Assembly (NCBI GenBank): GCA_965203985.1
Contig: CBDBDS010000013.1
Coordinates: 930,001-994,000, forward strand
Source: Bin87 sp965203985
GTDB taxonomy: Bacteria > Chloroflexota > Dehalococcoidia > Lucifugimonadales > UBA3495
Reading direction: 5' to 3'
DNA length: 64,000 nucleotides
Of the stretch, positions 1-7,171 are shown in pieces. Position numbers and translations under genes: made by a program. Each line of letters opens with the position of its first letter. Position 1 is the first letter of the stretch. The notes beneath the pieces are model-generated. The model worked only from the letters and a program-made list of their open reading frames with translations, had not been told where the DNA came from and ran no database searches.

Positions 1-434
1 ACGTTCACGCCAAATTCCGCTGCTGCCGCTCCGGCATTCTGATCCTGGATGATTTCGCGCTCCAGCTCGAAGCGGTACAGCACCAACCGGTCGGTGACCA
101 GACGCATCAGGTTCAACGCGACGATGCCGGCCAGTGAGTACAGGAAAACCCACAGTACTTCCAGCCCGAAGGCGCGGTCAAACCCCAGCCCGACATAGCC
201 GTCTCCGCCCAGCGGCTCGTACAAGGCGCCAAGGAATACCAGGATGATGCCCACCAGGTAACCGGACACGCGCAGCGCCACCGCAAGGTTGCCTTTGGTA
301 ACGATCTCCTCCTCGATGCGGTGGCGGGTAACGGCGTCCCTGGCCAGTTTCGCCAGGGTCAGTACCACCAACCCCAGGGCCACGTAGACCAGCCCGCGGG
401 GAAGGTAGGTCAATATGTCAATCAGTATGTCCAC
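1..434 (-). CDS. DUF350 (YjfL-type) membrane protein, partial
   Basis: The gene runs off the left edge; about 144 N-terminal codons are visible. It starts at GTG 434 with a GGAG element a few bases upstream. The protein begins with a hydrophobic helix (roughly residues 1-25), then a charged stretch (KLARDAVTRHRIEEEI), then two more hydrophobic segments (about 48-68 and 82-108), followed by another charged segment. Alternating membrane helices and charged linkers are typical of DUF350. It lies 28 bp downstream of a DUF4178 gene on the same strand, and the two families are often found together near PspA, which here is divergently encoded about 1.2 kb away. Family assignment is by pattern and context; function is unknown, perhaps membrane stress. 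Confidence 0.6.
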   Translation of the reverse strand, partial: MDILIDILTYLPRGLVYVALGLVVLTLAKLARDAVTRHRIEEEIVTKGNLAVALRVSGYLVGIILVFLGALYEPLGGDGYVGLGFDRAFGLEVLWVFLYSLAGIVALNLMRLVTDRLVLYRFELEREIIQDQNAGAAAAEFGVN

Positions 435-462
435 CTGTCACGCTCCACAATGAGTCGTATCT

Positions 463-1092
463 TTATTGGGCCGCTGATCGCTCTCCCGGGTATAGCAGCA
501 CGTTGTCCGGGTCGATGATTTCGCTGAAGTGGGCTTCAAATGGGAGGCCCTCGAACTTGGTAATGGCGAGCATATCCCGCCCATCGTCCGCCAGGAACTC
601 CCACATGTAGAAGCCCTCTCCTTCGCCGGCGCGGTCACCCGGATAATAAAACGCCTCGAAGCTGTTTCGGTAAGAATAACGCCGTTCTTCGATGACCACG
701 CCATTGTCGATCGAGTGCGCTTCGTCCAGGGCGATGAGGTCGTCCTCGGTCAAGCCGATGGCGTCCAGGCCCACGGGCCGGCGTTCCGTGGTCGCGGTGA
801 CGAACAGGTTTTCGCCGTCCCCTGACCACTCCAGCCAGACCTGCCGGCGGGTATCGGAGGCCACCAACTCACGCCACTCGACGCCGCTGCCGGCGTACCG
901 ATGGACCTGCTCCACCACCAGATACGCATCGTCCAGGTCCAGGTCCAGACCTTGTACTATCACCACGTCTCCGACCCGTGCGGCATGGATGCTGTTGTCA
1001 ACCGCCGGGCGATCCGCGAGACCGGACGGACGGTTGTTTCCACGGCCCATGAGTCGGCCAAACAGTCGGCCGAACGATGATTGTTTGCTCAC
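463..1092 (-). CDS. DUF4178-containing protein
   Basis: The product is about 209 residues. GTG 1092 is chosen as start because GAGGAGG lies just upstream, although the frame stays open to 1164. After a basic N-terminus (GRLFGRLMGRGNNR) the protein has a beta-rich domain with alternating hydrophobic and acidic strands (VGDVVIVQGLDLDLDDAYLVV, VWLEWSGDGENLFVTATTE) and a conserved-looking aromatic tract (RYSYRNSFEAFYYPGD, GFYMWEFLADDG) typical of DUF4178. It is followed 28 bp later by the DUF350 gene, so the pair probably forms an operon. The biochemical role is unknown; association with PspA suggests a membrane-stress module. Confidence 0.6.
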   Translation of the reverse strand: MSKQSSFGRLFGRLMGRGNNRPSGLADRPAVDNSIHAARVGDVVIVQGLDLDLDDAYLVVEQVHRYAGSGVEWRELVASDTRRQVWLEWSGDGENLFVTATTERRPVGLDAIGLTEDDLIALDEAHSIDNGVVIEERRYSYRNSFEAFYYPGDRAGEGEGFYMWEFLADDGRDMLAITKFEGLPFEAHFSEIIDPDNVLLYPGERSAAQ

Positions 1093-1203
1093 GGTGGCCT
1101 CCTCGGCCGGAGGGGAATGGGAACGAATGAGACCGGGCAGCCGTATGGTCGTCAGGCGCCACATTATAGCCCAGGGCTGCGGCGCACAGAGGTTGGCGCC
1201 TCA

Positions 1204-1338
1204 TGCGTACCCAGTTTCCCCCACCGGTCATTGCGAGCGCAGCGTGGCAATCTCGTGATGGCAACAGGGTCTCTTTCAGCACCGGGATCGCCACGTCGCT
1301 GCGCTCCTCGCGATGACAAGCTAAGCACGCGTGAGAGG
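1204..1338. repeat. Dispersed inverted-repeat element R1, copy 1
   Basis: This fills most of the gap between the divergent DUF4178 and small membrane-protein genes. Outer arms read GCGTACCCAGTTT at the left and CACGCGTGAGAGG at the right; inside are the arms TCATTGCGAGCGCAGCG and CGCTGCGCTCCTCGCGATGA. The same architecture recurs at 13380-13515 and 56701-56837, with a partial copy at 59210-59236. No protein is encoded, which suits a MITE-like or palindromic intergenic element. This copy is the most diverged of the three. Confidence 0.75.
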
Positions 1339-1411
1339 TTGGCGCCGCTTGACCGCCCCCGGCGCCGCCCATTATGCTCTGTTTATATCAATCGTCGATG
1401 GAGGCTGCCGG

Positions 1412-1588
1412 ATGCAGGGTTTGGGAAGAACGGCCGGCATTGTGCTGGGACTGGCCCTGTTGGCCCTGGGCATCTTGATGGTCCTTGGCGTGTTGGATTT
1501 CCTGCTCCGCATCGCCGGTGTGCTGTGCATCCTCGCGGCGGTGGTGATGTTGGGGATGGCCTTCTTCGGTTCGAGACGCGGCTATTGA
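1412..1588 (+). CDS. Small membrane protein (58 aa)
   Basis: ATG 1412 is preceded by GGAGG at 1400-1404, a good ribosome binding site. The 58-residue product is almost entirely hydrophobic, with two likely membrane helices (about residues 8-28 and 32-51) separated by a short turn containing Asp and Arg, and a basic tail ending GSRRGY. It lies 72 bp upstream of pspA on the same strand, so it may be part of the same membrane-stress transcription unit. No family is recognised. Confidence 0.6.
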   Translation: MQGLGRTAGIVLGLALLALGILMVLGVLDFLLRIAGVLCILAAVVMLGMAFFGSRRGY

Positions 1589-1660
1589 ACTGCCGTTTGA
1601 TAGACTGGCCGAACCCCGGGGTACTTCGTACCCAAATACCTTCAGGAGTAAAGTGAGATC

Positions 1661-2383
1661 ATGGGCATGTTTTCCCGGATGTCCACCATTGTGAAATCAA
1701 AGATGAACCGCCTGCTGGATTCCGCCGAGGACCCGCGGGAAACGCTGGATTACTCCTATGAGAGACAACTGGAGATGCTCCAGAACGTCAAGCGCGGAGT
1801 GGTCGAGATGGTCACTGCCAAGCGACGCATCCAGCAGCAGGCCGACCGGGTCCAGGAGAACATCGCCCGGTTGGACCGGCAGGCTCGTCAAGCAGTTGAG
1901 GCGGGTCGGGACGACCTGGCCCGTCTCGCTCTGGAACGCAAGCAGACCTCCCTGACCGAACTGGAGGGATTGGACGAGCAGATCGCCGGCATGGAACGGG
2001 AGCAGGAAAAGTTGACTCAAGCCGAGCAGCGCCTGCAAGCCAAGGTGAACGCCTTCCGCAACCAGAAGGAAATCATCAAGGCTCAGTATACGGCGGCCCA
2101 GGCCCAGGTTCGCATCGGCGCCGCGCTCGGCGGCATTTCCGAGGAAATGGGCGACGTTTCGATGGCGGTGCAACGAGCCGAGAACAAGACGGACCAGATG
2201 CGGGCCAAGGCCGGCGCTATCGACGAATTGGTGGAATCCGGCGTGCTCGACGACATTACCGGACCCCGCGACGACATCGATCGGGAACTGGCGCAGATTT
2301 CCGCATCCAGCAACGTAGAGGCTGAGCTGGCCGCGCTGAAAAACTCCAGCGCGACGACTCCGCCCAGCGGCGGTAGCGCCTGA
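1661..2383 (+). CDS. pspA: PspA/IM30 family protein
   Basis: The 240-residue product has the hallmarks of PspA/IM30: an amphipathic N-terminal helix (MGMFSRMSTIVKSKMNRLLD), the segment SAEDPRETLDYSYERQLEML, then a long charged coiled coil to about residue 185. These proteins bind and remodel the inner membrane and form ESCRT-III-like assemblies. AGGAG lies about 12 bases before ATG 1661. The C-terminus ends in a low-complexity Ser/Thr/Pro/Gly tail. The next gene encodes a PspA-associated protein, and DUF350/DUF4178 genes lie upstream on the other strand, supporting a stress-response module. Confidence 0.9.
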   Translation: MGMFSRMSTIVKSKMNRLLDSAEDPRETLDYSYERQLEMLQNVKRGVVEMVTAKRRIQQQADRVQENIARLDRQARQAVEAGRDDLARLALERKQTSLTELEGLDEQIAGMEREQEKLTQAEQRLQAKVNAFRNQKEIIKAQYTAAQAQVRIGAALGGISEEMGDVSMAVQRAENKTDQMRAKAGAIDELVESGVLDDITGPRDDIDRELAQISASSNVEAELAALKNSSATTPPSGGSA

Positions 2384-2462
2384 CCGAGGGCTTGCCGCGG
2401 CGCAGCCGCCAATAGCCCCCGGTTATCACCTCACCCTTTTCTCTGGCACTGGAGCGCAGAAC

Positions 2463-2741
2463 GTGATCGTACGGATACTTGGCGAGGGACAGTTCAACCT
2501 GCCTGGGGTGGTCATCGATGACCTCAACGACATCGATAACCGTATGGTGGAGGCGGTGGCCGCCGAGGACGAAGTCCAGTTCCGAGCGCTGCTGGATGAG
2601 ATGTTCCAACTGGTGCGGGACCGCGGCCAGCCGCTGCCGCTGGATCAATTGGTGGAATCGGACCTCATCCTGCCCGAAACCGACCTCACGCTGGACGAAG
2701 CGGAGCACATCTTTATCGGCGACGGTCTGCTGCCCGGCTGA
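2463..2741 (+). CDS. PspA-associated (PspAA-like) protein
   Basis: This 92-residue acidic protein starts at GTG 2463 with only a weak upstream purine stretch, 79 bp after pspA. Its sequence (MIVRILGEGQFNLPG, then DLNDIDNRMVEAVAAEDE and a central segment FRALLDEMFQLVRDRG, with a C-terminal DLILPETDLTLDEAEHIF) resembles the PspAA domain encoded next to pspA in actinobacteria and Chloroflexota. A partner or regulator role for PspA is inferred from that association. No catalytic residues are apparent. Confidence 0.75.
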   Translation: MIVRILGEGQFNLPGVVIDDLNDIDNRMVEAVAAEDEVQFRALLDEMFQLVRDRGQPLPLDQLVESDLILPETDLTLDEAEHIFIGDGLLPG

Positions 2742-2802
2742 CGGGCCGGTGATAGCACTGTCGGGGCGACGCGCGGCCGGCCCATCACCGCCGGCTGCTC
2801 CG

Positions 2803-4158
2803 TCAGACGCCGTCGGTTTTCCCCGACGGCCCGGTGATCTCAGCCCCGGTCAGCGGCCGGCGCACCGCCGCCGGGTCCACGCCCGCCCGCAGTGCGGCCA
2901 TCACGCCGGCGGCTTCCCAGTAATTCTCCACAATGTGCAGTTGGCCTGCGGTCCACGGCAGTTCCGTCAGGTCGTTGCTCATCAGGTTGCGGTTCTCCCT
3001 CACCGCAATGGTGGTGATGCCCTGCTCCAGCGCGGCCAGGGTCGGCAAACCCACGCATCCGTCGGGAATCACCAGGCACGATACATCGGCTGCATTGAGT
3101 ACGCTGTGATGACGCCGGGCTTCGGGCTCGGTGATCAGCCGGGGACTGCGCTGCAGCCCTTTCAGGATGCACTGGATCATCGCCAGCGACACTGCCTCGG
3201 CTGCCATGCGCGGATCAACCACGCCAGGGTCCGCGTTGGCTATCTCCCGGCTCTCCAGCATGGGCGCATGGGCCGACGGCACGTCATACAGGGCCGAGAC
3301 CGTGTGCGTCAGCATCGCCTCCACGCCGCCCCAGGGGTTGACCATGTCGCCCATGCGGTCAAAGTACTCAAAATGGTAGCCGGCCGGTACGTCGATCAGA
3401 GACGTGATCGCGACCGCGTCATATTGGCTTCGCCGCCGGTCCAGTTCCGCAAACAGGGGTTCCAGCCCCCGCACCCGACCAGCCGCCCTTCCCGACCGGG
3501 CATACCGGGAGTCCATCTGTAAGCCCTGTTCCAGCCGGAGAACCTGGGGCCTGACCAGGCCATAAGAGGTCCGGGCCGCGTTGATGGAGTTGATGGCCGC
3601 GTGGACGAATAGCTCGTCGTCATGAGGGCCAAGCACCACCAGCAAGCGATTGTTGCGGACCCTCTGCAAGCCCAATTGGCCCTGCAATAACCGGGCAATG
3701 ACGCTGCCCTCCACGTACAGGCAATTTGACGGCATTTCGATGACGTCCGACGCGTTTACCACGTTGGGATGGGTAACCAGCGTGTCGCACACCGAGGCGA
3801 GCAGGGCGGCCACCGGCATCGCGTCTCCCGCGTGGCCGCCGATCTCCGCCCCCACTCCGGTGGGCACCAGCAGGACCGCGTTGAACTGCTGGGCGTTTTC
3901 CAGGGCGCGGCGGTCCAAGTCGAAAATGGACGCCGGTCGCCGACGGCCATCCAACCCGCGGAGCAGGCCGATTTCGCAGTGGCGCCCTTGCTGATCGGAA
4001 TTCGGGACCCTTGCCTTACCCGTCACTGCGAGCCTGATCGGAATCTCGTCCGCTTGCAGTTGCTCCGTCACCGCCTTGCGCAACTGCGGGAGCAGATCCG
4101 CGTCAAGTCCGTCGGTGGGGACTATCAGCTCCCGTTCGTACAACTCGGCAGTCGTCAT
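2803..4158 (-). CDS. DUF3326 family protein
   Basis: The 451-residue product starts at ATG 4158, which overlaps the stop codon of the upstream gene in an ATGA arrangement; an earlier in-frame ATG at 4179 exists but is less likely. The segment VPTGVGAEIGGHAGDA, followed by LASVCDTLVTHPNVVN, is characteristic of DUF3326 proteins known from cyanobacteria and plants. A Gly-rich C-terminal part (SCLVIPDGCVGLPTLAALEQG) also fits. The biochemical function of the family is unknown. Tight translational coupling to a carboxynorspermidine decarboxylase gene suggests a role tied to polyamine or amino-acid metabolism. Confidence 0.8.
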   Translation of the reverse strand: MTTAELYERELIVPTDGLDADLLPQLRKAVTEQLQADEIPIRLAVTGKARVPNSDQQGRHCEIGLLRGLDGRRRPASIFDLDRRALENAQQFNAVLLVPTGVGAEIGGHAGDAMPVAALLASVCDTLVTHPNVVNASDVIEMPSNCLYVEGSVIARLLQGQLGLQRVRNNRLLVVLGPHDDELFVHAAINSINAARTSYGLVRPQVLRLEQGLQMDSRYARSGRAAGRVRGLEPLFAELDRRRSQYDAVAITSLIDVPAGYHFEYFDRMGDMVNPWGGVEAMLTHTVSALYDVPSAHAPMLESREIANADPGVVDPRMAAEAVSLAMIQCILKGLQRSPRLITEPEARRHHSVLNAADVSCLVIPDGCVGLPTLAALEQGITTIAVRENRNLMSNDLTELPWTAGQLHIVENYWEAAGVMAALRAGVDPAAVRRPLTGAEITGPSGKTDGV

Positions 4159-5363
4159 GACGTTGCTGATGTTCCCCATCGCGACGCGAAGTCGTCGTAG
4201 GTGAACCTTCGTTTGGCGATCAAATTGCCCTCCGCGTCGAGGGCGTAAATCGTCGGCAGATTGACGCCGTTGAACATGTGGGCCTTGACCAGGGTGTAGG
4301 CGCCCATGTTGAGAAACACGACCCGGTCACCCACCGCCAATGGACCATCAAAGCGGTACTCGCCAAACACGTCCCCGGCGAGGCAGGTACATCCCGCCAG
4401 CGTACAGGTCCACTCCCCGGCGTCGCGGTGCCCCAAAACGTCCGGCTCGTATTGATACTCGAACACCTCCGGCATGTGGTTCACCGTGGTATCCAGGATC
4501 GCCGTTCGGTGGCCGTCCCGTGTCTGGACATCCAGTACCGTGGCGACGAGATAGCATCCTGCGCGTATCAAGGCAGCGCCAGGCTCCATGATCGTCTCCA
4601 GGCCGCAGCGGCGTTGCAGCAAATCTATCGTACGGTACAGGGGCATGAGGTCGGGGACGTCGCCCGTGGATTCATCCTCGAACAGGTACCCGCCGCCCAG
4701 GTTTACCCACTGTAGCCGGCCGTCCTCCAACCGGTGGCCCAGAGTGGAGCGAATTGCATTCACGGTAGCTTCCAGTTGGCCAAAGTCGGTGGCGTCGCAG
4801 TTGGTGTGGAGCAACAGGCCGGAGACGGAATCCGGTTCGTCGAGCGCTTCGGCAACCGCCGCCAGCGGCTCGCCCAGCCGGGAACCGGCACGGCACGGGT
4901 CATAACGGTCATCGCCGATGAAGGACAGCTCAGGATTAACTCGCAGACCGCACCGGACCGACGGACGCAGGAAGTCTCGATGAGCGCGCCACTGACCAAC
5001 CGAGTTGAAGGCAACGTAATCGCAAAGCCGGCCCAGTTCCGCGGCATCCTGGGGCCGCAGGCCGGGAGTGGTGAAATGCACCGTGCCCCGGTCACCCAGG
5101 ACCGACCGCGCCAGCTTCGCCTCGAAGAGTGAACTCACCGCGAAACCGTCCAGATATGGGGTCATCAACTCCAACGCATCCCGAAAGCAGAAGGATTTCA
5201 CCGCGAAAAGCGCCCGGCAGCCGGTCCGTTCTCGTATTTCTGTTGCCCGCTCCAGCAGCCGGACGATGCCGGATTCGTCGTAGATGAATGCCGGGGTTTC
5301 CAACCCTGCGTCTCCGGAGATGACGGCTTCAAGCTGTTCAGACCACGCTGTGGCCACGTTCAT
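4155..5363 (-). CDS. nspC: Carboxynorspermidine decarboxylase
   Basis: The 402-residue protein is a fold-III PLP decarboxylase. The PLP lysine is K56 in ALFAVKSFCF; the Gly-rich phosphate-binding motif is WVNLGGGYLF, and EPGAALIRAGCYL and GCTCLAGDVFGEY (catalytic Cys and Asp from the partner subunit) follow in the expected order. The length and the LDTTVNHMPEVFEYQYEP segment match NspC, which decarboxylates carboxynorspermidine or carboxyspermidine in the alternative spermidine pathway. No carboxynorspermidine dehydrogenase gene lies nearby. The stop overlaps the start of the DUF3326 gene by four bases. Substrate choice is inferred from family resemblance. Confidence 0.87.
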   Translation of the reverse strand: MNVATAWSEQLEAVISGDAGLETPAFIYDESGIVRLLERATEIRERTGCRALFAVKSFCFRDALELMTPYLDGFAVSSLFEAKLARSVLGDRGTVHFTTPGLRPQDAAELGRLCDYVAFNSVGQWRAHRDFLRPSVRCGLRVNPELSFIGDDRYDPCRAGSRLGEPLAAVAEALDEPDSVSGLLLHTNCDATDFGQLEATVNAIRSTLGHRLEDGRLQWVNLGGGYLFEDESTGDVPDLMPLYRTIDLLQRRCGLETIMEPGAALIRAGCYLVATVLDVQTRDGHRTAILDTTVNHMPEVFEYQYEPDVLGHRDAGEWTCTLAGCTCLAGDVFGEYRFDGPLAVGDRVVFLNMGAYTLVKAHMFNGVNLPTIYALDAEGNLIAKRRFTYDDFASRWGTSATS

Positions 5364-5644
5364 CCGCCTTCAACTCAACCATCTGTCTTCGTTGCCACTG
5401 CCGAATTTCGGCGCCCCTGGCATTCGTCCATGGACCGACGTCGTTGGCCGCCACTGGCGGACGCACGGCGGAGTGCCACAACGTGGGCTGCGATCGTACA
5501 GTGACCGCGCTGACCCGCGCCAACGCCAATATCCGGTTCTCCCAGTATCCCGGTGAAGGATGGTAACAGAATGGACACGGTTACGAGTTCCGACAGTCGC
5601 GCAGACCTGCCGGGCAGTCTGCGCGGAAGAGTGTACGGGTCGCA

Positions 5645-6865
5645 CTATGCCCCCTTGCTCCACCACAGTGTCCAACGGCCGGCCCTCCGATCAGTCGGGC
5701 GCCAGGCGACCACCGCCGCAAGTATGCAACTTTCAATGAGGCCGATCCAAATGAATGACCCGGCTCCCCAAACGACCATTACCCCACCCGAGTAGAATGA
5801 GCCCAACGATCCGCCCAACGTACCCAGCAGGATCACGGCCAGGCCAAACTTCGCGAAATGCTGTTTGGGCAGGAGATCCGCCATCAGCACCCAGGGGAGA
5901 CTGATCAAGCCGCCCCGGACCAACAATAGTAGATATCCGCCTGCGCTCGGGTCATCAGACAGCCAAACCCACCCTGCTGCGGGCAGAAAAAGCACCGCCA
6001 AAGCGATGAGCAGCCAACGTACGGGAAGGAAATCGGACGCTGCGCCCCAGGCCAGGGCCCCGATTCCGCCAGCCAGTGCCAGGGCTTCGTACTCGGCATT
6101 ATGAGCGGTGCCAGCCGACGCGGTCGCCGCCGTAACCCACCGGAGATGCAATGAACTTGAGGCGAATGCCATGGCCGCGACCAGGTATACGGCGGCGGCC
6201 GATACGAAACGGGCTCTGACGCCGGGAACGGCGATGGCTTCCCTGAAGGTCGGCGTCGGGCTGTAGTTGCCCCTGAACCATCGGGGGAGAAATATGTAGA
6301 GCGCAATCCCTCCGGTCAGCGTCAGCGCCAGCGCGAACCACCCGACGGGGATGTCAAAATCCCAGTTGCGTACTGCTCCCCCTCTCAGATTGGCTCCAAA
6401 TACCAGGCCGAGGGCGCCGATGAGCGTGCCCCTGAACCGAGCGTAACCCTTGACGGCGATTGCGTAGAAGACCAGGGAATGGAATGCAGCCCCTCCGGCT
6501 CCCACCAGGAACAAACCGGCCGCGACGGCGCCGAAGTTACGGTAAAGAGTCACCAGGACCAGCCCGAGAGCGAGTATGCCGGCGCCGGCCGCCATCATTC
6601 CGTGGGGAGGGCGGCGGTCCACCCAGATGCCTGCCAACACCACGAACAAACTCCCCAGGCCAACCACGAGGGCGAGCCACCCAACCCCCATAGCCGCGCT
6701 GTTGAGCTGGCCGGAAACAAGCCAAGTCCAGGAGACGCCCGAAGTTCCCATATCCAGGACTAGCGCGGCCCCCACCAGAACCAGACCCAGCTTGACGTCA
6801 GGATGCCGGATGAACGTCGCCATGCTCGCCATTGTAGCGGCCACAGAAGGCTCCCTCGCGCCCAA
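5645..6865 (-). CDS. MFS transporter
   Basis: The 406-residue product is highly hydrophobic with about 11-12 predicted membrane segments and the usual MFS division into two halves, separated by a hydrophilic stretch near residues 195-212 (PRWFRGNYSPTPTFREA). The loop WVDRRPPHGMMAAGAG resembles the MFS loop 2-3 motif. Several start codons are possible (ATG 6865, 6832 or 6823), and none has a strong ribosome binding site. Substrate is unknown. It is on the same strand as nspC but 281 bp upstream, and that gap holds no recognisable feature. Confidence 0.8.
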   Translation of the reverse strand: MGAREPSVAATMASMATFIRHPDVKLGLVLVGAALVLDMGTSGVSWTWLVSGQLNSAAMGVGWLALVVGLGSLFVVLAGIWVDRRPPHGMMAAGAGILALGLVLVTLYRNFGAVAAGLFLVGAGGAAFHSLVFYAIAVKGYARFRGTLIGALGLVFGANLRGGAVRNWDFDIPVGWFALALTLTGGIALYIFLPRWFRGNYSPTPTFREAIAVPGVRARFVSAAAVYLVAAMAFASSSLHLRWVTAATASAGTAHNAEYEALALAGGIGALAWGAASDFLPVRWLLIALAVLFLPAAGWVWLSDDPSAGGYLLLLVRGGLISLPWVLMADLLPKQHFAKFGLAVILLGTLGGSLGSFYSGGVMVVWGAGSFIWIGLIESCILAAVVAWRPTDRRAGRWTLWWSKGA

Positions 6866-7171
6866 AGCGCTGATCGAAGACTATAACAATGCTGGTCCTA
6901 CGACCGGGAGTCGGCCACCGCTCCCTTCGCTTTGGGCTCGGGCTGCTACAAGCGGAGCAGCCGTATCCTCACTTCCAACGAACCTCAACCCGGGCGGCGG
7001 CACATCGTACCGCAACACCACGCCGATGAAGTTAACGTGCGCCTGCTCTGGTTGCGCAGCGCTCGCCGGCGGCGGCGGGGTGGTATGACAGCCGCCCCAT
7101 TTTGCGTTCTTCGCCTATGGTAAGATGGCGCTATCATCTGAATGCCATCGTCTCACATTGCGAGGTGAACT
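6866..7171. other. Intergenic region between MFS and xdh-type genes
   Basis: This 306-bp divergent gap separates the minus-strand transporter from the plus-strand molybdenum hydroxylase gene, so promoters for both should lie here. No convincing -35/-10 pair with correct spacing, operator palindrome or RNA element could be identified by eye. Only a ribosome binding site (GAGGTG, about 7161-7166) just before the downstream gene is clear. Confidence 0.5.
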
